Below, piece after piece: positions 45,850-58,173 of a DNA stretch of 64,000 bases. The DNA comes from Penicillus capitatus. Lineage: Eukaryota > Chlorophyta. The notes under the pieces were generated by a model. It was given only the letters and a program-made list of their open reading frames with translations. It did no database searches and was not told where the DNA came from. The stretch's first letter is position 1, and every line of letters begins with the position of its first letter. Where the stretch lies: positions 2,263,724 to 2,327,723 of the forward strand of contig OZ287696.1 in assembly GCA_965649825.1 (NCBI GenBank). Direction: 5' to 3'. Made by a program: the position numbers and the translations under genes.

Positions 45850-48800
45850 TCAATATTTCCAAAACAGATGGGGTCGATTCTTATGCGCCTGCCTTTGTGT
45901 TAGTCGTTTCTCGAGATTTGAAATGAGATGGTCCTTAATGGCAGAAATCTGCAACACATCTTTCATCTTTTCTTCCAAATTGGATACCTGCTTCCAGGCA
46001 GCAGTCAGCTCAGAACGCATCTACGGATGACTCTTTTGTGCCACGGATAGGTTTCAGAGATCTTTACTTGTCCTCTGGTTTTCGAGAACAGAGGAGTGCG
46101 ATGTGTGTCGTAGCTCTCGGGTTGTTGTTCATTGGACAGACATCGCTGAGGACCGGAGCAATGCCATCCGATGTCCTCTGGCTGAGTGCTCCTGCCATCT
46201 TCTCCCAAGCGCATCGTCATTGGACGCACAGGAGCTGCATCGCTGTGTAAGGATGCCACTCTTTCCTTTAGCACAACCATAGCAATCTCTGGCCAAGCCA
46301 GTAGATATCACACATACATAAAGAGTATCCATCTCATCAAGAGCATTTTTCAGAGTGCACTGCAATTCAGAGAGATCGAAGGAACTGCTGCTCTCATTTC
46401 TCTTTTCTGCCTCTGTCCTTTCCTGTGACGCAAAACAGGATCTGGATGAGAACGTGTGGTGGCTCTACTGGTCGAAAGGCTGGATTCGAGTCTCTTTGCC
46501 GACCAGCGTTCAGATCTTCACTGAGCGCCTCGATCGTTCGTGTCTGCTCTCTGCTAACCTCTTGCTGTCTTTTTAGTTCCTTTTCCAGGCATCGAATAAG
46601 AAGATCACCACTGCGAGATGCACTTGCAAACTCGACATCTCTTGAACGGGTCAGAGACGTGTCTGCAGAGTTTTGCATTTCGACTGTCATTGTCCCTGTT
46701 GAACAGGTCTTTCGACAACGTGCATCGATCCGATCCCGTCTGATCTCATCTTTTCTCTTTGCTCTATGGGAGAGGGTCTGCATCGTTGTCTTATCTGGAC
46801 ATAGGCCTGCTCTAGACATAGCCTTATTTTCGTGCTGTTGGATCTCTGTTTTGTAACGGAGCTGTTGAATCGCATCGTGCCTCCGACGTCGTATGTGATC
46901 CATCGTTGCACGCTCCTTCTGAAGCGCAGCTAATGTGTGTTCGAGGTCATGTTGTTGCTTCTCGAGAGCCCTGATCTCTTTCTTCTGTTCCTTGCCTTGT
47001 GCAACCACTGTCTTTAACATGTCCTTTTTGGTCTCCAATTCCCCAGTGAATGTTTCTTTCTGCTTCTGTAGCTCCTGGAGTTCTGAAAGATGGCCATTCA
47101 ATTTCTCCTGCAGCGTTTCTAATTGTCCATCTGCGTCCCGTTGCTCCTTCTTCAGACAGCGATACGTCTCGTCATGCTCAAGAATCTCTCGTCTTTGAAT
47201 GGCGATCTGTTCTTCTCGTGTTCGAATCCAGTCGTTGGTTTCGCGTTGTTGTGACCGCAGTCGTTGCACCTTCTCTGAGAGCTTCCTGCCCTCGGCCTCC
47301 AAATCTACTTTGCTGCTGTTCAGCGCAGGTATGTCTTGCAAGAGAGACTGAATCTCCATCTCCAATTTGCATTTCTTCTCGGCAAGAGTCTCAATCCTTC
47401 GACGAACGATCGCCGATTCCTTGCTTCTGTCTTCGACTCGAGCAGAGAGCTCTGAGACCTGACTTGACAAAGAGGCCTGTCGATTGAGCAGTTCCCCAAT
47501 ATCTTGTTCGTTATTGAAAAGCAGCTTCTGCTGCCGAGAAACCACGAACGGCTGAAACGCCATTGTTTCTTTCAACGGTCGATGCCGAGAGATCCTCCAC
47601 TGCAGAGAATGAGCGTATTCTGTGATCTCTCGCTCGGATCCATGCGAAAGAGATCGAGTCAGCCATCTTCCATTTCTAAGGGCAAGATCGTCTCGAAAGC
47701 AATCGGCCCATGACGTCTTCGTTTTCGGCACGTGCTGCGTTTCCAAGTTGAGATCTGCAATCACTTGTCTTTGTCGTTCGACAGGGCACACATGGCAAGA
47801 TGCAAAGTGCTCAAAAAACCTTCCGTTCATGCAGATCACCCGTCTTCTCAACACCTCGAGCTCCACCTCCAGACAAACCCCATCTCTCTCGGATTTCGTC
47901 CTCTCTTCCTCAACAGACGGACTGGATGGAACGCTCAAAGATTTCTGAAGGATAGGTGCCATACGCAGGCAAGTATCTTATGCATTAGACAAAGGAAGCA
48001 ACGACAGACGTACTTTCGCTGTCTGAACAGCAGCGTCAATGGTTTGATGATCTTCCATTGCCTCAGAGAGGTGTCTCGGCAACTCAGCTGCATCGATCTG
48101 CGGATCACGGTCGACGTGTTGCGTCTCCGTCACAGGCTTCGGCATTTCATCGTGGATTTCATCTGTTTGTTTGGGGACTGATGGTGGATGTCGAGCTTCT
48201 GAATGCTCGTTTGGATGATCTGCTGAAGTCTGAGGAGATGTCGAGGAGAATCCTTCACCCAGTTGCGACTGCAATGCATCCATGCTCACGATCACCTCGC
48301 TCAGTTCTGGATTCGTCTCTAATTCCGCCGACGACGGATCAGAGGGATCCATCTCTTGTTCACTCTTTTCATCGGAATCCGTCAAATACTGACAGAGATG
48401 TTCGTATTCTTGCAGCAGAGCATTGTAGTTTGCTCCCAGTTCAGATTCGCGTCGTCGCAAATTCTCAATCTGCACTTCGTGTTGTTGGACCTGATGCTTC
48501 AGAGACCGATTCTCAATGTTGCATTGCTCAAGCTGACGAAGGACATCTGTATCCAGAGCAGAAGACGATTGAGCCATCTCCACTGCATCGCACTCTCAAC
48601 TTAACGACCATACATGAGCACGGACATACCCGTTTGTCGCAGATGATGCACCAAGCCCTGAATGACCTGATCCATCCACAGAAGACACTCTTTCGTGGAG
48701 TTACGGTGCAGCGATCCATCCTCCAATCCCGCAATCAAATGTGCCACCTCAGGAGACAGCACTTGGACATTCTGTCCAGATGATCACTCTCGAGAGAATG

Positions 48801-49103
48801 ATCGAAGGTTGAACGCATGCTGGCCTCGATGGCATTGATGAGGTGCGTCTGGGCTGTGTGGAGTCGCACGTGCACGTCGTCATTAGACTGCTGCAGTTTC
48901 GCACAGAGTGACTGGAGTTGCTGGACTGCTCCCCTTTGCTTCTCCTCTTTCTCTGACATCCACTTCACAGCCTTTCTCAATTCACTCTCCCTGCATGCAT
49001 GACAGACATCTCATTGGCGACGGCGATGAGCAACAGGCCGCAACGAAGCCAATGCATTCGAAAGGCGTTCTTGGAGGTCATTGACGAGTGTCTCTTGCTC
49101 CAT
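45850..49103 (-). CDS. long coiled-coil protein, unknown function
   Basis: Multi-exon gene for about 950 residues dominated by heptad-type coiled coil (ELLNRQASLSSQVSELSARV; DLEAEGRKLSEKVQRLRSQQ; LNGHLSELQELQKQKETFTG). The first exon (MEQETLVNDLQERL) joins to ELRKAVKWMSEKEEKQRG, then NVQVLSPEVAHLIAGLEDGS, EMAQSSSALDTDVLRQLEQ, an acidic Ser/Pro region, and the main coil, ending NRPHLFWKY. Introns of 45-50 nt recur. Such proteins are often centrosomal, basal body or cytoskeletal, but no specific family is recognised. It converges on the U2AF-like gene with 52 bp between stops. Confidence 0.7.
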
Positions 49104-49278
49104 AATGCGTCAAACATGGATCATGGATGAAAATGGCAACAATTTTGAATGCATTACATGAACATTTTCCCAAAGGAGCAAGCCTGTCATTGTCCTTTGC
49201 TTAGCAGAAGTAGATTGTCTTGACTGCAACGCGAGTGACTCCATTTCTGGATGCTTTCCACTTGAGAGATGACAGCAC

Positions 49279-51281
49279 CTAAAAAACGCGCATCAATATC
49301 CCTTTGCACAATTCCTTGTGCCGAAGAGTGTTGCCTGGGGGAAGAAGACCACAAAACACCCCGTGTGCGGATTTCAGTTCCGAAAGAATCTTGCTTTCCA
49401 GACAGACCAAGGTATTGGCCCCATCTTCCTGATTCTGAACCTATCGCATCCGACGTCCGTTGGACAGAAAGAAAACAAGATCGATATCTCTACTGGATAA
49501 CTGCCGATCTGTATTTCAGGTCCCGTCTGTTGTGTGACAGTATTCAAAGCCGAAGCAATTTGCGTCTCGTCTTTCAGCTTTAGTCTGAGGACAATGTTAT
49601 GAAAAGGAGGGAGAGACTCTTCTTCTGTGAGCTTCTGTTTTAACGCTTTCCATCGAAGTCGGAGATATTCAGGAACACCTAACTCCAAGCCAGAGGCGTT
49701 GAGTTGGACAGAAGGTATCGGCGACACACCTGGAAGCATATACACATTCCTGCACTTTACCAGAGGAAAGGGACTCGGCTGTCCATCATTCGTCATTGTA
49801 TCCACAAACTCGACTTCCCTAAAGGAAGCGAAATCGGACGGAGATTCCTTCGGCAGCAGGATCGAGAGACTCTTGAGGGACTTCTGTCATTTTTAAATGG
49901 GCTTCTGTGACATTGTCCTCGAAGAAATCTCTCATGAGCTTTACCAAATAGGGATGCCTGTGCTCGTGGATGCGTTCGTTGTCAGTGTGAATGGCAGGCA
50001 ACCTGGAAAGAGATGTCTGCATGGCGGTGGCGACGCCTTGCATTGTCACATCATCAATGGTTGGCCCCACGCCGCCTGCCGTGAGGACCATTTCGTGGGT
50101 GGATGACAGCGCATGAACCTCTTCGGCAATGCTCGTCACATCATCACCCACGAACACAATCTTGTTCACTCTCCAACCCAATGAGCGCAGTTCCCGGCAA
50201 AGAAAGACGACATTGACGTCCTCCACCTTACCAGAAAGCAATTCATCCCCAACAATCAGCAGCGCTGTTTTCTTCGTCAGCGCCGAACACTCCATTGGGC
50301 CACGCTTGCCACTCTACACAAGACAGACATGCACATATGGGTTCCCGTGCAGATCAGCGACGGACAATGCGACGTCCAATTCTCTCCAGTCTGCTGTCGG
50401 CAAGGAGATAGGCAGGGGCATAGGTTCCGTTCTCTTTTCTGAGGGAGCTGTTGGGTCGTGTGTTGTGCGTGCCACCGATGGAAGTGTAGCCAGAGTCATA
50501 GAGCTTGCAGTAAGGCACACCGATGCGGCGAAGAAAAGCCCAGACGTTCTGATAACTCCAATCCAGAATTGGATTGATCCGCATAAGAGGTGGCCAATCG
50601 CCCGTCGTCGGAGAGAAGTGACTCTGACCAGATGCATTGGGGTCGCCCCTGTAAACGCATCTCGTATCGCACAATGAAACACCCACAGCCGAGAGACCTT
50701 CTGGTGCCCAGAATCACCGCCTTGATCTCGTAACTCTCGACAAAGCTTTGCAGATTCGGTACCATCGGGCAGTCCAGGTACACCATGTTCAGCCCATACC
50801 TGACAGAGGAGATGCGAAAATCCACACGCTACAGTGGCGCACTTCAGGTTCATTTCGTTGCCAAAATCGCAGATCTCTTCAAACTCATCTTGCTGGACGA
50901 ACATAAAGCACTTGATCCCACAGAGGCTTCCTCCTTTTGAAGACGATGTTGCTGCGATAGAGTCGACGGAATCGCATTCCTAGGACAACGACCTGCCTAC
51001 CTGTATCGACATGAGAGTATCCGTTTCTGCCGTGGATGCCTGCATCTGCCAATGCAGCTCTGAGGACATGGAGGAGCACACAGGAGTCTTTTCCAGCATT
51101 GAAGCTCAGTGCCAATTCCTCCATCCTGTATGAACACACGATCTCGGCCAAAGACAGCCGCCGCTTCGAGGGAAATGCACCGATAGAGCATGAAGCTCCG
51201 TTTCAGCAACTTCACTGCGGTCTCGAACTGCTCGCGAATCTCATCGTCTTCCCCAGAGCGCATGCACTGGACGACGTCCAT
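49279..51281 (-). CDS. FAD synthase: PAPS reductase-like domain plus MoCF-like domain
   Basis: Makes FAD from FMN and ATP. The N-terminal half is the PP-loop FAD synthetase domain: ELALSFNAGKDSCVLLHVLR, then FVQQDEFEEICDFG, VILGTRRS, the signature MRINPILDWSYQNVWAFLRR and YDSGYTSIGGTHNT. A 52-nt intron joins it to a molybdopterin-binding-like domain: TALLIVGDELLSGKVEDVN, LTAGGVGPTIDDVTM, LPGVSPIPSVQLN and IGSYPV. The start at 51281 (MDVVQCMRSGEDDEIREQF) reads into the conserved domain through a 53-nt intron. This order is opposite to human FLAD1 and, to my knowledge, like a plant homologue. The divergent channel gene starts 92 bp away. Confidence 0.87.
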
Positions 51282-51373
51282 TTTTGAGACGTGAATGCAC
51301 GATCGCACGTCACTGTCAAGAGCGACCGACATACCGACGCGAGTAAAAGACAGGGAACGCATCTTCTTCGACG

Positions 51374-54300
51374 ATGGATGACGCGTTCCTGGATCCCAAA
51401 GCGACCGAGACACAAAGCCCAGTATCGGATAACAGGAATCGAGATTGTCTCCTGTCTGCGCCCTTGTCATTCTACGACGCTTTCCACGCCGTCAATGGTG
51501 TTCCTGCTTTTCTTCTCACTCCCGAACGGCCGCCGTCGCAGCTCATCGACGAGAATGACGTCAGGGGATCGGCGGATTCGGAAAACGGCTTGGAAAATGA
51601 AGAGGTTGTCACGTGCTGTGCCTTTTCGCACAATGGTTATCGACTTGCCAGCGGTCACTCTTCTGGACGCGTTTGCCTCTGGGATGTCTATCATGGAAAG
51701 CTGCTCTTCTGTAGAGATGACCTCCATGACGTCCCCATCTGCGATATCTGTTTCAGAGACAAGACTGATGATATCGTCATGACGTCCGATCGCGAAGGGC
51801 GTTGTGTCGAGTGGATCGCACGTGGTTTGGAGCATGCAGTGCATCGCATGGATGTTTCCAATCAATGGAAGACAGGAACAGAGGATCTCGCTTTCGAGGT
51901 CGTTATCCGTCGGATATCGCGTTTTTTCAAACGCGGATCCATCGTGGTCTTTGCTGTCACCATCGAGACGTGTCGACTGGGCAGCGGGGCTTTTATGTTA
52001 AGCGAGTCGGATCTCGTGGTCGTCTTTTCTGTGATGGACACGACAATTATGGCAGAAGAGAGGTGCTTGGCGCAGCTCAGATTCACTGCCAAGAAATCAG
52101 ACGATGTGGTGACCAGTATGGAGATGTCTCAGGATGGAACTGGCCTTCTGGTTGGATTTACGGATGGCAGCGTGAAGGAGGGCTACGTCGTTCTATGGCC
52201 AAATTTTCGCGAACATCCAAACTTCTATGATACACTAAGATCGGGAACGCTTGGGACTTGGGCGCCAGATGGTGTCCATATTGTGACATGGACGGTCCCA
52301 GAAGTGCCGTTTCCTGAAGATAATGATGCTTGCTGTGCTTTCCTCTGGGACGTGGGTCATTTCAGAAAGCAGATACAAGAGAGCGCAGGGGAATCGGATT
52401 TCGAATACATAACACCCACGGAGCTGCGCAATCCATTTGGCAAGAACGTCTTGTGGTGTCGTTTTACACGGGATCCCGAGGAGAAGACCCGCCTTGTTAT
52501 GGGGGTGGTCCGCTCAACAGTCCACTTGTTACTGTGGGATATCGATTCACGAATTCTCACACATGACATTCCTACGGGTCACACATTTTCGGTGTCCTGC
52601 CCTTGTACCCTTTGCCATTTTCAGGGATCCCCACCGATGACGTCATTTTCGGAAGCCGAAAGCGTTGGAAAGAGTGTTGGGTGGACGACAAATTCGTAAA
52701 GGGACTGAAGCCTTTGGAAGTGACGGCAGATGCCAAGTGGCTAGGGGCTGTTGCAGGACACAAAAATCGGGCAGTTGTGTGGGATGCAGCACAAGGAGTT
52801 GAACTTCTGAACATCGCACTGCCTCAAGATCTTTCGGAAACCATCGGAAACGGTGCAGATCTCGTTATGGGTTCCAGTCCAGGTGCCTTTGCCATGATCG
52901 GGTCATTCCTTTCCATATCGCTCTCGAAGCCATGTTCGTTTGGCTGACTGTTAGGCGCACGAGCATCCTTGTTTTTTGTCCGCCTGTTGCAAGAGAGGAC
53001 GAGAAGCGACAACAACCGAAGCAGATGGTTGAGATTACGTATCACGATGTACACAACACTCCCGAAGGAAGCATGAAGACAGTGTTCTCCTCGAACGGGG
53101 AAGTTTTGGCGGCGCTCCATGGTGGGTCGCCTTCCTTGCATCTATGGAGTTTGCATGCACCAGTCAACTTGACGATCAGAGAATCGACGACGAGCGAATA
53201 TCAAGTGACCTACGGAAGATTCAAGGACTTTGCCCTCGGCGTTGATTTCGCCATCAGCGAAAACGAACCTTCTTTTCTCGTTACCTTTTCAACAAAGTAC
53301 CATATGTTGATCTGGGAGTGCACGTCTAAAGCAGCAAGGATAGAGGGCGTCATTGCATCGAAAGAGACCAGCTTCTGCAGGGAGATCTGTCTGATGCAGG
53401 ACAATGCGGCCATCGTTGTCTGTGAAAACTCAGGCGATCTGGCGTGGTATTTGCTGCAAGATGATCAGAAAAGCAGTTCAATGTCTTTCATCTCACTCGA
53501 CGACGAACATCGGCCGCTTCTGAATCGACGCTCTCAAGATGACCTGAGAGAAAGGCCGGCAGTCTGTCAGAGTAGAGGTTTTCTCAGTACCAAAATTCTG
53601 CCGAGGCATCGATCCGAGTACTATGACACGGCGAGTCGCAATCAGCACTCTCTCCGCCGCTTTTCGTTGGCGAGATGCGTTCGAAAGAAAGCGCAAGGGA
53701 GTCACTCCTGTCGCTTTTCGGCAGACTGCAAGACAGCGGTGCTGATGCCAGATTGTGAAAGCGTCTTCATCTGGGATCTGGAGGAACGCATTGTGATGAG
53801 GAAGTTGACACAGCAAATAGATGGCGGCGAATTCTTTCCGGAGTCCTCTACATCCTCCGCTCATTCGATCGCGCATTTTACGATTCTTCAACAAAAACTT
53901 GCGTCTAACAGGGAGATTCTCTCTTACATTGACAAGTCTTTCGTCGACAACCGCCTCAAGACCCAGGCAATACCAGAATCTCTCGATCGAAAGGATAAGA
54001 CTTCTGCCTGTACAGTTGTCGATGCCTGAGAAAACCGTTGTCGTTTCGGAGCATGTCGATGTCTATCTCGTGGCGAACGTTGCTGGATCCGATCAAAATG
54101 ATGATCAACAAGATCCGAGCATCGATCACCTTTTCAAAGAGAACAAAAGGGAAGAGTGCAGCAGTCTTTATGTCATAAACACAAGGCATCCTGAAGCCAC
54201 GCGCAAGCTTTCCGGAATAAAACTTCGCCCACTGAAAGGCAAGACGCCTTCCGATGCATCATCTCTTTTCATTTGCCAAACAGGAATGGCCATCTCTGCC

Positions 54301-56600
54301 GACGGTAGATATGTTGCCTGTCCTGCCGCCGCCAGAGGCTGTTCCAAGATACTTGTGTGGAGCTGTTACAGCAATGATCTCCTCTTACCTGCCTTCTGCT
54401 CTCTGGAACTCATGGAATGTGTTCAGAGCAAACAGCGCGTCACGCATCATTTCAAATTGCTTTTGGACAGATTCGGGGCAAATCTCATAAACTACGTGCA
54501 GCCCCATGGAGCAACTCTTCTCTTTGACGCCATCACCAACATCAACGATGAAGTGTTGGATGTTGCCCTGCAGCACGCCGTCACGCACAGAATCAAAGTT
54601 GACTGGCCATTTCGAAGAATAGCGCTTTTACGTGTGTTGTGCCGTTGAGGTATCGCTAGAGACAGAAGATGAGCGACGGAAGAATGGTGTCCAATTGACC
54701 AATGGTGTTGAGCTGGCCATAAAAAATCGATCTCCAGAGATTGCAAGCAAAATCATGGAGTATCTCATGAAACGTGTGACGCATGAAGATCAGATGTCAA
54801 GAATTCTCAAAAAATCACTGGTGTCCATGATCCAGCGCTATCCCAAAATATTCGCCGATACCTTACATCATCCCGAACTCTTTTCCACCGTCGCAGACAT
54901 CAGGGTTTGCTTCGAACAGCGTGTGATCCGTTTGATGCCACGAGTTTTGTGACATCAGATTCCTGAAGCGCTGTTTGGTACGAGTGATTTTGCGGAGAAT
55001 CTCTCCAACTACCTTTACGCTGTCGAAGAACACACGACGGAGATCTGGGATAAGAGATGCAAAGAAGAGGGCTTGATCGGTGGCGATCCTGTGACGGTGG
55101 CTGCACTGTCCAAGGTCTTGCCATATCCAGATGCCTGCCAAGTCGGAAATCGTGGCCTACTGAGGCCGATGCTGGTCAACGGAGCATCGGATACGTGTTT
55201 CGCCGCATTCGCCATAAAAGCCATCGTGACACACAAATGGAGGTAAGAGTGTCGGCGCATCCATCCTTCTGCTTGACCTTCTCTACGCTCTAGGCAATAT
55301 GCAGAAAACCTTCTGCGTCGGGAGTTCTGTCACTATGGTGTGTTGCTCATCTGTTTTACGCTGTACTGTTTCTTCCTCGTCTTCCAAGACACGTACAATT
55401 CCATCTCGTTGACAGGAAATGAAGAAAACAACTGGAAGACGGGCATCACATTCGCCGTCTGCTGGATCATTGCCGTTCCCAAACTCTACAAGGAGTTTGT
55501 GCAGGCGAGCTTCTACTGGAGAGATTACAAATTGAAGGGGCTCTATTACTGGCTCGCATCTGCCTGGAATTGGATGGAGATCTTGTGCTACATCAGCATC
55601 ATCGTGCTGATTCCAATCGGTCAGTACTGGTTGTTAAAGGAAGGCAAGAGGGCGACCTATCTCTCTGGTCTCGTCGCGCTGGAGTCTCTCTTGCTCTGGT
55701 GTAAAGTGCTTTACTATCTTCAGCCATTCCGCAGCACAGGTCCACTTGTGATCATTGTCTCTGCCATTGCCTTGGACATTCTGCCTTTTCTCTTACTGGC
55801 AACCTGTGTCATGTTGGGCTTCACCGTTGCCTTCTTCGTGCTGTATCGGCACTACAGATATCCAGAGGATCCATTGAATCTACACGATGTGCAGCAGAAC
55901 CCGGTTCCGCATCATGGGCAGCAACAGGAGGATCAACTGGATGATCCTTCGGATGTGCTTTTCTCTTTCAAAGATTTCGGACACACACTGTTCAGCGTGA
56001 TGCGTTTCCTCTTTGGCGATTTCGATTCCCAAGTCCTGTTCGACGCGCCTCTCAAAGGAATGGCCATCTTTCTCTTTGTGCTGTACATGATCATCATGAC
56101 CATTATCTTGCTGAACATGATGATCGCCATCATGAGTGACAGCTTCAGTCGGATCAAGTCCAACGAAGAAACGCAGTTTGTCAAGGCTAGGGCTATCGCT
56201 ATTGACGACGTCGAGTCCATGCTGTCCATCCGACACGAACAACAACTCCGGTGCCCTTCACTGTTCCTCTGCCACATGTTTTATTGTCATGGCTTTTAGG
56301 AAGGACCACAAAACGTTCCTTCATGTGGCGGTGCCCAAGTACAGCCACGACAGAGTGATGAATGCTCTACGAAGACGGGATCGAAGAGAGACACCTCATA
56401 CGAATATGCAAGAGATCGTAGATCTACTCAACACTCTGGTGCAGCGCGAGCACTTCGGAAGGGAAGAGGGACTTGCAGAAGCGCGACAGAGTCAAGTCAG
56501 CGAGAATGTAGATAGAGGGACTGTGCGTTCAGATGCCTCCAATGCGAGTGGGGTCATCGATCCGATGCAAACGGAGGCGGCTTCGGTCCAACGGCCGTGA
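51374..56600 (+). CDS. WD40-repeat protein fused to a TRP-like ion channel
   Basis: One long gene of about 1,600 residues in at least eight exons. The N-terminal half has WD40-type blades (CAFSHNGYRLASGHSSGRVC, ADAKWLGAVAGHKN then AVVWDA, FSSNGEVLAALHGG then LHLW, ISADGRYVACP). A helical region follows (DEVLDVALQHAV, IASKIMEYLMKR). The C-terminal part is a six-helix channel: YGVLLICFTLYCFFLVFQ, a WNWMEILCYISIIVLIPIG segment, ALDILPFLLLATCVMLGF, a pore region VMRFLFGDFD and a last helix IIMTIILLNMMIAIMSDSF, as in TRP-type channels. A charged C-terminal tail follows in a separate exon. Introns (for example 52571-52618, 54600-54651, 55245-55295) keep one frame throughout, supporting a real fusion. 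The gating signal is unknown. Confidence 0.82.
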
Positions 56601-56691
56601 ACGGATCCGATCGTTCTTCTTCTATTGCGTGTGACGCGTAAAAAACGTGTTTCCATGGACAATGCGTTAAAGAAAGGAACGTTAGCTGCAT

Positions 56692-57054
56692 TCATCTGCG
56701 TCTCTTATGACCTTCGCTATCTCCCTCTGTCGCAGGATTCGAGGAATGGCCTCCGTCTGTCTCGACGCGCGGGACCGTGCACCATTGGACTGGGTGTCTG
56801 TTATAGAAAGGCCAGTCGGGCACCACCAGTGCCAGAGTGAAAGCCACGCAACTTGCGTAGAGTTTAAACATGGCTTCGAAATCTTTCAGGTAGAATCCCA
56901 GCAGAAAAGACAGAATGCCGCCTGTCCATAGGAGTAAGGTCGATAAGTTCTCGGCCAGCTTCTGTCCCATGAAATCCATAACGCGATGTATCGCCGAGCA
57001 GAGATTTGAACGCAGGAGAGTGTCGTACAACCACTGCTTTGGCTGTAGAGACAT
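56692..57054 (-). CDS. SPCS1: signal peptidase complex subunit 1 (SPC12)
   Basis: Small accessory subunit of the ER signal peptidase complex. The core from residue 26 reads MDFMGQKLAENL, two membrane helices (LLWTGGILSFLLGFYL; MFKLYASCVAFTLALVV) and the family signature PDWPFYNRHPVQW, with a short polar tail ending in basic residues. The frame is open to 57054 (MSLQPKQWL) and beyond; the typical family start corresponds to the methionine at 56979, so the longer form is uncertain. It converges on the channel gene. Confidence 0.88.
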   Translation of the reverse strand: MSLQPKQWLYDTLLRSNLCSAIHRVMDFMGQKLAENLSTLLLWTGGILSFLLGFYLKDFEAMFKLYASCVAFTLALVVPDWPFYNRHPVQWCTVPRVETDGGHSSNPATEGDSEGHKRRR

Positions 57055-57880
57055 GATGGTCGTCTTCCTATTGGCGTCAACGATCATGCTGTCGGACGAG
57101 AATAGAATATAGACACTGGGTTGCTTGCTTACAATAGATTGGACCTGCAAACGAATCAGCAGTCGTAGCGCTCAAGTGGTTGAAATCCTCTTAGTCGTCG
57201 AATCTATTGACGTCGGTTTTCTGTAGCAAGTTTTTTTTCCATGATAAGAACGTTTTAGTTCTTGACTGTCTCTGCAAATTCCGAGGAGGGCTCGGAGAAC
57301 GCTTATCCCGTCATCAGTTTGCATCCTGTCCGCGTTGCCTTTACAAGCGTGCAGGTTGTAGTCGTCCTCTTAGCGACAATGATTGTGCAACAAGGTTGAA
57401 TATCCAGGGGTTGACCCCGGTAGGGGATATATTGATCTCACACGGTTGAACTTCGTGCAATTCCATAGACTGTTTTTAGCGACTCCGGAGCAGACGGCGG
57501 CATCCGACTCCTCGAATCGAAAAGGAGAACACAGAAGCAAACAAATGATCCTGTTTTCCGACATACAGACTGTCGCCAAGATTCTCGTGAAGATGTGACT
57601 TTCTTAAAGGAGAGGCGTCATGTGTATGAAGGGACGCTGGTTGTCTTGTCAGAAGGGACCCTTGGGCTTCAAGAGATGCTTTTCTTTGGTCGTGGAAGTA
57701 GGATGACTCATCTGCCTAGACTGTCACATCGCCTAGACTGAATAAAAGGCTTAGGATTCGCCGTGTGTTTGTCCTTTCGTTTTTCGTTGTAAGACTTTTT
57801 GTCTCGACCCCCTTCACTCTGGCTAACGACGACGCTGAGCTAGACGTTTCGCACGCTTTCATCTAGTACGCACCCGCTCT
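57055..57880. other. intergenic region, no gene seen
   Basis: Upstream of SPC12 and before the second duplication. Short frames on both strands have no family match. No repeats shared with the duplicated segments were noticed. Confidence 0.45.
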
Positions 57881-58173
57881 ACCCTACCTTCAAGGATCGA
57901 CTCGACCAGTTCCGCCGAGGAGAACAAGCGGAGCTTCTTCATCGGGGAGCGGAGCAAGTTGTTGTCCATAACATTAGACTTTACGACACCTGGCGAAGTT
58001 CTGAGGACAGAAGCGTTGACCTCGCAACCCTCCAACCTGAAGACATAGTGACCCCAGGGCCTTCAGAGATATTCATACAGGAAGAAGAGCAATCAAACCA
58101 GCCAAACGGCGACACAGATAAAGTCGCAGACGCCCCGCCGTGTTCGTCGGAACGTGGCGTATTTCTGCCGTAG
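57881..58173 (+). other. open frame running into the left end of duplication copy B
   Basis: A continuous frame reads FKDRLDQFRRGEQAELLHRG, then VVVHNIRLYDTW, VDLATLQPEDIVTPGPSEI and an acidic EEEQSNQPNGDT segment before ending at TAG just inside copy B. The composition looks like real protein, possibly a retroelement capsid-type or host exon, but there is no start codon in the frame and no family match. The end coincides with the duplicated sequence, whose first bases supply the stop. Confidence 0.3.
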
